Shown: positions 1 to 9,467 of the stretch, piece by piece
Position numbering within the stretch: the first letter of the stretch is position 1
How the letters are laid out: each line of letters opens with the position of its first letter
NCBI GenBank assembly: GCA_021298605.1
Contig: JAJTDS010000007.1
Location: 1 to 34,170, forward strand
Origin: Rickettsiales bacterium
Lineage (GTDB): Bacteria > Pseudomonadota > Alphaproteobacteria > Rickettsiales > UBA1997
DNA: 34,170 nucleotides
Reading direction: 5' to 3'
The notes under the pieces: model-generated
The model's database searches: none
What the model was told of the DNA's origin: nothing
The model's input: only the letters and a program-made list of their open reading frames with translations
Translations under genes and position numbers: made by a program

Positions 1-978
1 AATAAGTTTCAAAGAGAAAATGAATTAAGTTATAAAGCATCAGAAATTATTGTTAGCACTGGTGCAAAGCAAGTTATATATAATGCCCTAATTGCAACAA
101 TTAATCCACTTGATGAAGTAATAATTCCTGCTCCTTATTGGGTTTCTTATCCAGATATGGTTTTGCTTGCAGGAGGAGTTCCTGTTATCGCTCAATCAAG
201 CTCTGAAAATAATTTCAAAATTACCCCCGATGAATTAAAGTCAAAAATTACCTCTAAAACTAAATGGCTAATTCTTAATTCACCAAGTAATCCTACTGGT
301 GCCTGCTATAATCAAGAGGAATTACTTGTTTTAGCTAAAATTCTTATTGAAAATCCACAAATTCATATTTTAACCGACGATATCTACGAACATTTAATTT
401 TTGACAACTTAAAATTTTATACCTTGCCTCAAATTGCTCCACAACTTAAAGATAGATGCTTAGTGATTAACGGTGTTTCTAAGGCTTATGCAATGACAGG
501 ATGGAGAATAGGTTATGGTGCTGGTCCAGAAAAACTAATTAAAGCAATGTCGATGATTCAATCACAAAGCACATCAAGCCCATCTTCAATTAGTCAGGCA
601 GCTTCGGTTGAAGCACTTAATGGCAATCAAGATTACATTCAGCAAGGGAAAAAAATCTTCCAACAAAGAAGAGATTTAGTAGTTTCAATGCTTAACCAAA
701 TTGATGGGATAGAATGCAATAAGCCAAATGGAGCATTTTATGTATTCCCTTCCTGTAAAAAACTATTAGGCAAGAAAGGAATAATTTCAGGGGTTGAACA
801 AATAATAAAAGATGATAATGATTTCGCCACTTATTTATTAGAAGAGGCACTCGTTGCTGTAGTTCCCGGAGTTGCATTTGGAGCTAGTGGCTTTTTTAGA
901 ATCTCTTATGCTGCAAGCGAAGAATTTCTTAAAGACTCAATGTCTAGAATTGCTAGAGCCTGCGAAAAATTAAAATAA
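1..978 (+). CDS. aatA: Aspartate/aromatic aminotransferase (class I), 5' end outside window
   Basis: PLP-dependent fold-type I aminotransferase, most like the alphaproteobacterial aspartate aminotransferase that exchanges amino groups between aspartate and 2-oxoglutarate in the cytoplasm. The reading frame is open from base 1, so the gene starts upstream. An ATG at 157 is internal, because the codons before it (STGAKQVIYNALIAT, PAPYWVSYPDM) are conserved family sequence. Visible motifs are NSPSNPTGA, the PLP-contacting DDIYEHL, and SKAYAMTGWRIGYG with the Schiff-base lysine at codon 481-483. The C-terminus includes the substrate arginine region GFFRISYA. 325 residues are present of the usual 400. 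It lies 6 bases before coaX and is probably co-transcribed with it. Class I aminotransferases overlap in specificity, so aspartate is the likeliest but not certain substrate. Confidence 0.9.
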   Translation, partial: NKFQRENELSYKASEIIVSTGAKQVIYNALIATINPLDEVIIPAPYWVSYPDMVLLAGGVPVIAQSSSENNFKITPDELKSKITSKTKWLILNSPSNPTGACYNQEELLVLAKILIENPQIHILTDDIYEHLIFDNLKFYTLPQIAPQLKDRCLVINGVSKAYAMTGWRIGYGAGPEKLIKAMSMIQSQSTSSPSSISQAASVEALNGNQDYIQQGKKIFQQRRDLVVSMLNQIDGIECNKPNGAFYVFPSCKKLLGKKGIISGVEQIIKDDNDFATYLLEEALVAVVPGVAFGASGFFRISYAASEEFLKDSMSRIARACEKLK

Positions 979-984
979 AATAAA

Positions 985-1821
985 ATGTTATTAGCAGTTG
1001 ATATTGGAAATAGCAATGTTGTTTTATCAATATTTGAAGAACATAAAATATTAAATCAATGGCGAATTAATAGTAGCCTTGATAAATCTACCGATGATTT
1101 TGCGGTTGATATAATTGAATTATTGTTAACTGCAAAAATTGACATACTTCAAATTAATGGCTGTATCATTGCTTCAGTTGTTCCTACAATTACAGGTAGA
1201 ATCGAGCAGGCAATCAAAAAAATTGTCAATAACAATATTCTCAAAAAAATCATCATAGTAGATGATTATCGCAACAAACTGCCTATCACTATTAACTTAA
1301 AAAATAAAAATGAAATTGGTATTGATCGCCTAGTAAATTCAATTATCGCCTATCAAAAATTTGGAATTTCACAAGATAACCTAATTATTGTTGATTTTGG
1401 AACAGCGACAACATTTGATGTAGTTGGATCAGGCGGAGAATATCTTGGTGGGGCAATTTCTCCCGGCTTAAATTTATCGCTAAAATCATTGCATGAAATG
1501 ACTGCACAATTGCCTAAAATCAATGTTAAGGCACAAAAAAATATTATCGGCAAAAACACTATTGAAGCAATGAATTCTGGGGTTTATTTTGGCTATATTG
1601 CAATGATTGAAGGAATGGTAAAAAGAATAGAAGATGAATTAGGTGCTAAAACCAGAAAAATTATTACAGGAGGGCTTGCTGAAATATTTAGAACCGCATT
1701 ATGCATTGATACAACAGAAGAAGATTTTATAAAACAACCAATTTCTAATTATTTTTTTCATAGCCCAAATCTTACAGTTGAAGGTCTGGAAATGATTTAT
1801 CATAAGCTATATGAAAAATAA
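985..1821 (+). CDS. coaX: Type III pantothenate kinase
   Basis: Phosphorylates pantothenate in the first step of coenzyme A synthesis. The 278-residue protein has the ASKHA-fold landmarks: the N-terminal phosphate loop DIGNSNVVLSIFE with Asp6, the pantothenate-site stretch near GIDRLVNSIIAYQKF, the second phosphate loop DFGTATTFDVV, GGAISPGL, and the adenosine motif ITGGLAEIF. Length is normal for CoaX (about 255-280). The start is the first ATG of the frame and lies 6 bases after aatA; there is no Shine-Dalgarno sequence. Type III kinases need a monovalent cation and are not feedback-inhibited by CoA (family knowledge). Confidence 0.95.
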   Translation: MLLAVDIGNSNVVLSIFEEHKILNQWRINSSLDKSTDDFAVDIIELLLTAKIDILQINGCIIASVVPTITGRIEQAIKKIVNNNILKKIIIVDDYRNKLPITINLKNKNEIGIDRLVNSIIAYQKFGISQDNLIIVDFGTATTFDVVGSGGEYLGGAISPGLNLSLKSLHEMTAQLPKINVKAQKNIIGKNTIEAMNSGVYFGYIAMIEGMVKRIEDELGAKTRKIITGGLAEIFRTALCIDTTEEDFIKQPISNYFFHSPNLTVEGLEMIYHKLYEK

Positions 1822-1917
1822 TTAATATTAGAATTAATAAAAATTTCTTGATTGCCTTATTGTTATTGTCAATAATATTTAGATAAATCAAAATCAAATT
1901 AAAATAATTGTTTCAAA

Positions 1918-3297
1918 ATGAGCAAAGACAAAAAAAACGATAATTTTGACAATGAGTTTGGAGTAGATCAAAATATAAAAAATCGCATTATTAATTCGAT
2001 TAATAATAACCTCAATGCCCCACTAAAAAAACTATTCTTAGAGCTACATCCAGCAGATCAAGCAGAGCTTATTTCTAACCTTGATGAAGAGCAAATTTCC
2101 AGTTTAATTTCAGTGGTTTCAGCAAATTTTGACCCAGAAACATTAACTTATTTGAGCGATGATTTAAAAAATCAAATCATTGAACTATTAGGCTCTAAAA
2201 TCAGTGCTAAGGCAATTGATCAGCTTGAAACAGAAGATGCCGTTCAAGTAATTGAAAACCTTGATAATGCAGAAATAAACGAGATTCTCGATCAAGTATC
2301 AAACGAAAAAAGAAGCGAAATTGAAGAGGCACTTTCTTATCCTGAAAATTCTGTTGGCAGATTGATGAAACAAAATTTTATAGCATTTAAAAAAGATTGG
2401 ACCGTTGCCCAAGCAACCTATCACTTACAAAATAACCACGATTTACCAGATGATTTTCATAAAATTGTAATTGTTGATGATGATTTCAAGCCTATTTCTG
2501 AAGTTAAAGTTAGCCAAATACTAAAAAGCAAAAAGCAAATCACGATGTCGCAAATTATGGCAAAAGAAGATGACGTTAAAACCTTATTTGTAAGCATGGA
2601 CAAAGAAGAAGCAGTTAAAATATTTACTAAATATTCTCTAAATTATGCCCCAGTTGTTGATAATGAAGGAACATTATCAGGAGTTATCTATGCCGATGAT
2701 GTAATTGATATATTACAAGATGAAGCAGAAGAAGATATTCTATTTCTTGGTGGGGTGCAAGAAGGTAATTTTCGTAGCGGAGCATTTGAAACTGCAAAAT
2801 CAAGAATTCCTTGGTTGCTAACCAGCCTTTTTACTAGTAGCATGGCAGTAAGTATTATCGCTTTATTTTCAAGCGAAATTCAAAAAATAGTTGCTCTTGC
2901 AGTAATAATGCCCGTTATTGCATCTTTGGCAGGAAATGCAGGAACCCAAGCCTTAACTATTCTAGTTAGGGCAATTGCAACCAATGATATTACTAACTTT
3001 GGTAGAGTGAAAATTTTAATCAAAGAAATATTAACTTGTTCTTTGAATGGTATTATTCTTGCATTAATAGGAGCATTATTTTGTTATTTATGGCAAAGAA
3101 ATATTCATTTAAGTTTAGTTTTGGCACTTGCAATGATTGCCACTATAATCATTGGAGGGTTTTTTGGAGCATTAATTCCAATTTTACTGCATAAATTAAA
3201 ATTTGATCCTGCAATATCATCAGGAGTCTTTCTTATTACTATCACCGATTCATTCTCTTTTTTGGTGTTTTTAGGATTATCAAAATTATTACTTTAG
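1918..3297 (+). CDS. mgtE: Magnesium transporter MgtE
   Basis: Inner-membrane Mg2+ channel/transporter of 459 residues, the usual size. The order of parts is clear. A cytoplasmic helical N domain (about 20-130, with LHPADQAELISNL and the related later LETEDAVQVIENL) is followed by SVGRLMKQNFIAF, which opens the paired CBS domains (about 140-265). A connecting helix with FLGGVQEGNFRSG leads into five membrane segments (about 285-459) containing PVIASLAGNAGTQALTI, the conserved pore region. N and CBS domains act as the Mg2+-sensing gate in characterised MgtE proteins. It follows coaX after 96 bases and precedes ispH by 21, so it is plausibly in the same transcript. Confidence 0.95.
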   Translation: MSKDKKNDNFDNEFGVDQNIKNRIINSINNNLNAPLKKLFLELHPADQAELISNLDEEQISSLISVVSANFDPETLTYLSDDLKNQIIELLGSKISAKAIDQLETEDAVQVIENLDNAEINEILDQVSNEKRSEIEEALSYPENSVGRLMKQNFIAFKKDWTVAQATYHLQNNHDLPDDFHKIVIVDDDFKPISEVKVSQILKSKKQITMSQIMAKEDDVKTLFVSMDKEEAVKIFTKYSLNYAPVVDNEGTLSGVIYADDVIDILQDEAEEDILFLGGVQEGNFRSGAFETAKSRIPWLLTSLFTSSMAVSIIALFSSEIQKIVALAVIMPVIASLAGNAGTQALTILVRAIATNDITNFGRVKILIKEILTCSLNGIILALIGALFCYLWQRNIHLSLVLALAMIATIIIGGFFGALIPILLHKLKFDPAISSGVFLITITDSFSFLVFLGLSKLLL

Positions 3298-3318
3298 CTA
3301 ATTTAAAAATTTATTTAT

Positions 3319-4287
3319 ATGTCAGATTTAGAAATCATTCTTGCTAAACCTAGGGGTTTCTGTGCTGGAGTCACAAGAGCAATTGAAACAGTTGAGTTGG
3401 CACTAGAACAATTTGGAGCACCAATATTTGTAAGGCATGAAATCGTTCATAATAAATTTGTAGTCGATAATTTAAAAAATAAGGGGGCTATCTTTGTTGA
3501 TGAATTATCAGAAATAAAGCAAAACAATGCAACTGTAATTTTTTCTGCCCATGGAGTATCTGACAAAGTTGAGAATCAAGCAAAATCAATGAATTTTAAA
3601 GTTATAGATGCCACTTGCCCCCTAGTTAGCAAGGTTCATCGTCAAGCAAAAAAATATGAAGAACAAGAATATGAAATAATTTTAATTGGACATAAAGGAC
3701 ACCCAGAAGTTGAAGGAACAAGCGGTAGAGTTAATAAGCCCGTAATTCTAGTTACTTGCGAAGAGGATGCTAAAAATATCAACATTAGTCCAGATAAAAA
3801 AATTGCCTATGTAACTCAAACAACTCTTAGTGTTGATGATACTAAAAAAATTGTTGCAATTCTTGAATCAAGATTCCCTAATCTACAAAAAGGTTTAGCA
3901 ACAAAAGATATTTGTTATGCTACCCAAAATCGTCAAGATGCAGTAAAGGCAATGACAAAAATGGTTGAAATGATTATAGTTATAGGAGCAAAAAATAGCT
4001 CCAATTCTAATCGCCTAAGAGATTTAGGTGAAGAATGCGGATTGCCATCTTATCTAATAAATTCCGCTTCCGATCTCAATTATCAATGGTTTAATGGCAT
4101 TAAAAAAATTGGCATAACTGCTGGGGCATCGGCTCCAGAAATATTGGTACAACAAGTAGTGGAAGCAATCGGCAAATTATTACAAAAAAATATCTTGGTA
4201 ACAAATATGGAAGGAGTAACTGAAAATACAGTATTTATTCTTCCCAAAGAGGTAAGAAAAAAAACAACTCAACCTTCTGATTTATAA
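3319..4287 (+). CDS. ispH: 4-hydroxy-3-methylbut-2-enyl diphosphate reductase
   Basis: Last enzyme of the MEP isoprenoid pathway, reducing HMBPP to IPP and DMAPP with a 4Fe-4S cluster. The three cluster cysteines are visible: Cys15 in PRGFCAGV, Cys100 in DATCPLVSKV and Cys199 in DICYATQNRQ. Also present are RHEIVHN (His40), the HPEVEGT loop with the proton-relay Glu130, GAKNSSNSNRL and TAGASAPEILV. Length 322 is typical. It sits 5 bases before lpxB, so undecaprenyl precursor supply and lipid A synthesis are transcribed together. IspH indicates isoprenoids made from pyruvate and glyceraldehyde 3-phosphate. Confidence 0.97.
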   Translation: MSDLEIILAKPRGFCAGVTRAIETVELALEQFGAPIFVRHEIVHNKFVVDNLKNKGAIFVDELSEIKQNNATVIFSAHGVSDKVENQAKSMNFKVIDATCPLVSKVHRQAKKYEEQEYEIILIGHKGHPEVEGTSGRVNKPVILVTCEEDAKNINISPDKKIAYVTQTTLSVDDTKKIVAILESRFPNLQKGLATKDICYATQNRQDAVKAMTKMVEMIIVIGAKNSSNSNRLRDLGEECGLPSYLINSASDLNYQWFNGIKKIGITAGASAPEILVQQVVEAIGKLLQKNILVTNMEGVTENTVFILPKEVRKKTTQPSDL

Positions 4288-4292
4288 TTAAA

Positions 4293-5513
4293 ATGACATT
4301 AAGTAAAAATCATTATAAATTCTTCATTATTGCAGGAGAAGCTTCTGGTGATTTACTGGGAAGTAAATTAATTGAGGAATTAAAAAAGCAATTAATTAAT
4401 AAAAGTTGTAGCTTTGAATTTATTGGAATTGGTGGCAAATTAATGCAGGAGCAAGGGCTGGAAACAATATTTGCTATTGAAGAATTATCTTTAATGGGTT
4501 TCGTAGAAATTTTACCACATATTCCAAAATTAATTAGATTAATTAATTTTACCGCAAAACAAATTATTGCCAATGAGGTTGATGCTGTAATTTCAATTGA
4601 TGCTCCAGATTTTTCATTTAGAGTAATGAATAAATTAAATAAATTTTTAAAAGAAAATAAGAATTTAAATCACTCTAATCATCAAATAAAAAAAATTCAT
4701 TTAATTGCTCCTTCTGTTTGGGCTTATCGTAAATCTAGAGCAAGAAAAATTGCCAAAATTTATAATTTATTGCTTGCAATTTTGCCTTTTGAACCACCAT
4801 ATTTTGAAAAATTTAACCTTAAAACCATATTTATTGGTCATCCAATTATTGAAAATACACCAAATTTAGCTTTTCGCGAAGAAGAAAAAATATCTTTTTA
4901 TCAAAGAAAAAACATTAGCCCTGACAATTTTTTGATGGCAATAACCGCTGGAAGTCGAAATAGCGAAGTGCTAAAAATATTTCCTCAATTTATTGAAACT
5001 GCGAATCAATTATTTAGAGCAGGATATAAATTTGTTGTTGCCTTACCAGTAGTAACAAAAACTCATGAAATTGTAATATCAATGTCTAAAAACCTAGAAA
5101 TGCCCTATTTCTTAGTTGAAAATAAAGAAGAAAAACATTCAATGATGATGGCATGTGATATAGCAATTTGCAAGTCTGGAACCAATAGTTTAGAATTTTC
5201 ACTTTATCAAATTCCGATAATTATTGGCTATAAAATCAATTATTTAAGCTATTTAATTGTAAAAATGCTAATCAAAATTAAATTTGCCAATATTATCAAT
5301 TTAATTGCCAATCAAGAAATAATTCCCGAAGCAATTCAACAAAATTGTAGCCCCGAATATCTTTTACCAAAAATTAAAGAACTTTTAACTAATAAAAATT
5401 TTGCTAATCAGCAAATAAAAGATTCTCAAAAAATTTTAAAAATTCTTGGTCTTGAGCAAACCATTAAACCAACCACTAAAGCATCAATTGCAATTATTGA
5501 CGAACTTAACTAA
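4293..5513 (+). CDS. lpxB: Lipid-A-disaccharide synthase
   Basis: Membrane-associated glycosyltransferase (GT19) that joins UDP-2,3-diacylglucosamine and lipid X to form the lipid A disaccharide. Of 406 residues, the landmarks are GEASGD at 15-20, GIGGKLMQEQG, LMGFVEILPHIP, DAPDFSFRV, APSVWAYRKSRA, LPFEPPYFEKF, GHPIIE, AGSRNSEV and the nucleotide-sugar site CDIAICKSGTNSLE. Length is slightly above the usual 380-395. In most alphaproteobacteria lpxB follows lpxI in the lpx cluster; here lpxI lies about 8 kb away at 13256. The gene ends 29 bases from the convergent argF. Confidence 0.95.
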   Translation: MTLSKNHYKFFIIAGEASGDLLGSKLIEELKKQLINKSCSFEFIGIGGKLMQEQGLETIFAIEELSLMGFVEILPHIPKLIRLINFTAKQIIANEVDAVISIDAPDFSFRVMNKLNKFLKENKNLNHSNHQIKKIHLIAPSVWAYRKSRARKIAKIYNLLLAILPFEPPYFEKFNLKTIFIGHPIIENTPNLAFREEEKISFYQRKNISPDNFLMAITAGSRNSEVLKIFPQFIETANQLFRAGYKFVVALPVVTKTHEIVISMSKNLEMPYFLVENKEEKHSMMMACDIAICKSGTNSLEFSLYQIPIIIGYKINYLSYLIVKMLIKIKFANIINLIANQEIIPEAIQQNCSPEYLLPKIKELLTNKNFANQQIKDSQKILKILGLEQTIKPTTKASIAIIDELN

Positions 5514-5542
5514 AATTAAGAAATATTTAAATTTGATAATTT

Positions 5543-6523
5543 TTAGATTTCTGCTAGACAATATTGCAATATTGATTTCTGAACATGAAGACGATTCTCT
5601 GCTTCTTCAAAGATTATTGATTGACTAGAATCCGCAACCTCGGCAGTAGCTTCATAATTGCGATAAAGTGGCAAGCAATGAGTAAATATTGCATCTTTAT
5701 TTGCTAGTTTCATTAAATTTTGATTGATTTGATAAGGCAACAACAGATTTAACTTCTGTTTTTTATATTCTTCATTTTCGTCACTGCCATCACCCATTGA
5801 GAACCAAGTATCAGTAATTAGAACATTAGAACCATCAGCAATTTCTTGAGGATTTTCGCTAACTTTAATTCTTGCTCCTTTGCCAATTGAAATTGCAATT
5901 TGCTCATCGCAAAAGTTATATTTATTAGGCTTAGCAATTCTTAGATTATAGCCAAAAATTTCTGCCCCCTGAATGTAGGAATTTAATACATTATTTGCAT
6001 CACCAAACCAAGCAAGAGTTAAATTATTAATGTCTCCAAGCCTTTCTTCAATAGCCATAATGCTTGCCATAATTTGACAAGGATGAGAAAAATTAGAGAG
6101 GCCATTAATAACGGGTATGGTGGCATATTTTGCAAAATCAAGCAAGGTTTTATGCTCGTAGCACCTTATCATTACAGCATCTACCATTCTTGAAATTACT
6201 TTTGCAGTATCTTCGATTGTTTCTCCTTTACCAAGTTGAGTATCAGACTTATTCATTACAATTGAGGAGCCCCCTAACTGCTTAATTGCGGACTCAAATG
6301 AGATTCTGGTACGGGTTGAAGTTTTTTCAAAGATCATTGCTAAAATTTTATGAGACAAAATTTTTGCTTGCTCAGCAAGAACTTTATTATCTTTATTCTT
6401 TAAATGTTGCTTCATTTTTTTAGCATTATCAATTATGGATCTCAATATTTCTAGATTAAAATCTGATAAATCAATAAAATGTTTAGGGGAATTTTGTGTA
6501 AAATTATTTTGTGTTATATTCAT
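5543..6523 (-). CDS. argF: Ornithine carbamoyltransferase
   Basis: Makes citrulline from carbamoyl phosphate and ornithine in arginine synthesis. The 326-residue protein carries the carbamoyl-phosphate motif S-T-R-T-R at 69-73 (FEKTSTRTRISFE), HPCQIMA, the ornithine motif DTWFSMGD, and HCLP with the catalytic cysteine (HCLPLYRNYEA). The SMG ornithine loop separates it from aspartate carbamoyltransferase. It stands alone here with its own candidate promoter at 6561-6588. Arginine synthesis genes are absent from typical intracellular Rickettsiales, so this gene informs the organism's lifestyle. Confidence 0.95.
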   Translation of the reverse strand: MNITQNNFTQNSPKHFIDLSDFNLEILRSIIDNAKKMKQHLKNKDNKVLAEQAKILSHKILAMIFEKTSTRTRISFESAIKQLGGSSIVMNKSDTQLGKGETIEDTAKVISRMVDAVMIRCYEHKTLLDFAKYATIPVINGLSNFSHPCQIMASIMAIEERLGDINNLTLAWFGDANNVLNSYIQGAEIFGYNLRIAKPNKYNFCDEQIAISIGKGARIKVSENPQEIADGSNVLITDTWFSMGDGSDENEEYKKQKLNLLLPYQINQNLMKLANKDAIFTHCLPLYRNYEATAEVADSSQSIIFEEAENRLHVQKSILQYCLAEI

Positions 6524-6560
6524 TGAAAATTACAATTTAAATAAATTTAAAAAGTCAAAA

Positions 6561-6588
6561 ATAATAAAAAACTCTTAAATTTTGTCAA
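6561..6588 (-). promoter_or_regulatory. Candidate sigma-70 promoter of argF
   Basis: On the minus strand a perfect -35 box TTGACA (6588-6583) is followed after 16 bases by TATTAT (6566-6561), a five-of-six match to the -10 consensus. Transcription would begin around 6554, giving a leader of about 30 bases before the argF ATG at 6523. In DNA this AT-rich -10-like hexamers are common, so the weight rests on the exact -35 box and its spacing. The rest of the 6524-6760 divergent gap shows no confident acnA promoter or other feature. Confidence 0.55.
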
Positions 6589-6760
6589 ATACTAATTTAT
6601 TTTTAACTAATTTAATTGTTATTGTTTTTTAAATTTTATTAGCTAATTTACTTAATTAATTAACATATTAGAATTTTAACCAAACCTCCAAATAATGACA
6701 GTAATAACCTTACAATAAATTAGTTATTATAAATTATCTAAACCTCTATTATTAAAAGCT

Positions 6761-9442
6761 ATGACAAAATTTATTGAAACCTCAAAATTAAAAACCTCTC
6801 AAAAAGAATATCAATTTTATTCTTTATCAGAAACAGCAAAAAAACTTAATCGCAATATTGAAAATTTGCCTTATAGTTTAAAAATATTGCTTGAGAATTT
6901 AGTTAGAAATTTTGATGGAGAAATCATTGTAGAAGAGCATTTGCTTGCGGTTATTGATTCGGTAAATAATCCCGAAAAAAGAATTGAAATCGCTTTTAGC
7001 CCCGCAAGAGTATTAATGCAAGACTTTACAGGAGTTCCCGCAGTTGTTGATCTTGCAGCAATGAGAGATTCTTTTACCAATAAAAATTCAGATCCTACTA
7101 AAATTAATCCATTAGTACCAGTTGATTTAGTTATTGACCATTCTGTACAAGTTGATTTTGCAGGCTCTAACACCGCTTTACAAAAAAATGTTGAACTAGA
7201 ATTTTCAAGAAATCTTGAAAGATATGAATTTTTAAAATGGGCTCAAAAATCATTTAATAATTTTCGTGTCGTGCCACCCGGAACCGGAATTTGTCATCAA
7301 GTAAATCTTGAAAATCTTGCTCAAGTGGTTTGGAGTAAAGAAGAAAATAATTCATCTCTTGCTTATCCTGATAGTGTAGTTGGAACTGATAGCCATACAA
7401 CAATGATAAATGGTCTAGCTGTTCTTGGCTGGGGAGTTGGTGGCATTGAGGCTGAAGCCGCAATGCTTGGGCAACCTATATCAATGCTAATTCCAGAAGT
7501 GATAGGCTTTAAACTGACAGGAAAACTAAAAGAAGGAGTAACCGCAACCGACTTAGTACTTACAATTACCAATATTTTAAGAAAAAAATCAGTAGTTGGT
7601 AAATTTGTTGAGTTTTGTGGTTCTGCTCTTACAGAATTAAGCCTTGCTGATCGTGCTACAATAGCTAATATGGCACCTGAATATGGTGCAACTTGCGGAA
7701 TATTTCCAATCGATGAAGAAACCATAAAATATCTTAATTTAACTGCAAGAACTATTGAGAATATTGAGTTGGTAACTAAATATAGCAAGGAACAAGGCTT
7801 ATTTGTTGAAAATTATCAACAACAACCAAATTTTAGCGAAATTATTGAACTTGATATTTCAACAATAAAACCAAGTCTTGCTGGCCCTAAAAGACCTCAA
7901 GACAGAATTAATCTCGCTGATAGCTCAAATTCTTTTGCTAATTTTGCCAATGAATTAAAAATTGAAAATATTGATAAAAAATTTAATATTGATGGCAATA
8001 ATGATAAATTAGGACATGGCGATATAGTAATTGCTGCTATCACTTCTTGCACCAACACTTCCAACCCTTCGGTTTTAATTGGAGCTGGTTTATTAGCAAA
8101 AAAAGCGGTTGAGAAGGGGCTTAATGTTAAACCTTTTGTAAAAACCTCACTCGCACCAGGTTCACAAGTAGTAACTGCTTATCTTAAAAATTCTGGACTT
8201 CAAGAATATTTAGATAAATTGGGTTTTAACATTATCGGCTATGGATGTACTACTTGCATTGGCAACTCTGGACCATTAGAACCGGCAATTGAAAAAACAA
8301 TCAAAGATAATAATCTTGCGGTTTCAGCAATCTTATCAGGAAACCGCAATTTTGAGGGCAGAGTTCATCCATTAGTAAAAGCCAATTATTTGGCATCTCC
8401 TCTTCTAGTTGTTGCATTTGCAATAGCTGGAACCATTAATATTGACCTAGAGACTCAACCAATTGGCTTTGACAATAATCAAAAACCAGTATTTTTAAAA
8501 GATTTATGGCCAAGTAAATCAGAGATAGATTATGTAATTTCAAGCAACATCACTAGAAAAATATTTGCCGATAAATATTCAAACCTATTTGAAGGCGATG
8601 CTCAATGGCAAAAAATTAATGTAGAAAAGTCAAAAACTTATAATTGGAACAAAGCAAGCTCTTACATTAGGCTTCCTAGCTTCTTTGAAAATAATAATTA
8701 TGAGGTTAAAAATATTGAAAATGCTAGAATTCTTGGAATATTTGGCGATTCAATAACAACAGATCACATTTCCCCTGCTGGCAATATTTCCAGCACCTCT
8801 CCTGCTTCAAAATATCTGCAATCTTTAAACATCAAACCAGTAGATTTTAATTCCTACGGAGCTAGAAGAGGCAATCATGAAGTAATGATTCGTGGAACCT
8901 TTGCCAATATTCGCATCAAAAATGAAATTTTAAAAGGAGCAAAAGAAGGTGGATTTACAATCATTGACGAACAAATAGGCAATGAAAACCCTGAAATAAT
9001 ATCAATTTACGATGCATCATCTATTTATCAGCAAAAAAATTTGCCTCTAGTGATATTTGCAGGCAAAGAATACGGAACTGGCTCCTCAAGAGATTGGGCT
9101 GCCAAAGGCACCCACCTTCTTGGAGTAAAGGCAGTAATTGCAGAAAGCTTTGAGAGAATTCACCGCTCTAATTTAATTGGAATGGGTGTTCTCCCTTTAA
9201 TTTTCAAGGATAATATCAATCGACATAGTCTAAAATTGTTAGGAAATGAAACAATATCAATAGTCGGTCTTGACAGCTCAATCAAAGCAAAACAAGATAT
9301 TGATTGTGTCATTACTCGTAAAGATGGGTCGCAAACAATAATTAAATTATTATGTGGAATTGACACTAGCAATGAAATTGAATATTACAAACATGGCGGA
9401 ATACTTCAATTTGTAATGGAACAAATCAGAGCTACTATATAA
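6761..9442 (+). CDS. acnA: Aconitate hydratase (AcnA type)
   Basis: TCA-cycle enzyme interconverting citrate and isocitrate. Its 893 residues match the monomeric AcnA/IRP class. The 4Fe-4S ligands are Cys430 in ITSCTNTSNPS and Cys496 and Cys499 in GYGCTTCIGNSGP. Other family marks are VGTDSHTTMINGLAVLGWGVGGIEAE, split here by description into VGTDSHTTMIN and GWGVGGIEAEAAMLGQP, then GDSITTDHISPAGNI, NSYGARRGNHEVM and the swivelling C-terminal domain's AGKEYGTGSSRDWAAKG. It starts at the first ATG, preceded by 237 AT-rich non-coding bases, and is followed 25 bases later by hpf. Confidence 0.97.
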   Translation: MTKFIETSKLKTSQKEYQFYSLSETAKKLNRNIENLPYSLKILLENLVRNFDGEIIVEEHLLAVIDSVNNPEKRIEIAFSPARVLMQDFTGVPAVVDLAAMRDSFTNKNSDPTKINPLVPVDLVIDHSVQVDFAGSNTALQKNVELEFSRNLERYEFLKWAQKSFNNFRVVPPGTGICHQVNLENLAQVVWSKEENNSSLAYPDSVVGTDSHTTMINGLAVLGWGVGGIEAEAAMLGQPISMLIPEVIGFKLTGKLKEGVTATDLVLTITNILRKKSVVGKFVEFCGSALTELSLADRATIANMAPEYGATCGIFPIDEETIKYLNLTARTIENIELVTKYSKEQGLFVENYQQQPNFSEIIELDISTIKPSLAGPKRPQDRINLADSSNSFANFANELKIENIDKKFNIDGNNDKLGHGDIVIAAITSCTNTSNPSVLIGAGLLAKKAVEKGLNVKPFVKTSLAPGSQVVTAYLKNSGLQEYLDKLGFNIIGYGCTTCIGNSGPLEPAIEKTIKDNNLAVSAILSGNRNFEGRVHPLVKANYLASPLLVVAFAIAGTINIDLETQPIGFDNNQKPVFLKDLWPSKSEIDYVISSNITRKIFADKYSNLFEGDAQWQKINVEKSKTYNWNKASSYIRLPSFFENNNYEVKNIENARILGIFGDSITTDHISPAGNISSTSPASKYLQSLNIKPVDFNSYGARRGNHEVMIRGTFANIRIKNEILKGAKEGGFTIIDEQIGNENPEIISIYDASSIYQQKNLPLVIFAGKEYGTGSSRDWAAKGTHLLGVKAVIAESFERIHRSNLIGMGVLPLIFKDNINRHSLKLLGNETISIVGLDSSIKAKQDIDCVITRKDGSQTIIKLLCGIDTSNEIEYYKHGGILQFVMEQIRATI

Positions 9443-9467
9443 ATTTATCAATTAAAATAACTAAAAT

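Noticed and set aside
5446-5628. 60-codon plus-strand open frame across the lpxB-argF junction
   Set aside because: It overlaps the ends of two well-supported genes, has no recognisable content, and is expected by chance in this AT-rich DNA.
7254-7788. Minus-strand open frames of 69 and 141 codons inside acnA
   Set aside because: They run antisense through conserved aconitase coding sequence and show no domain of their own.
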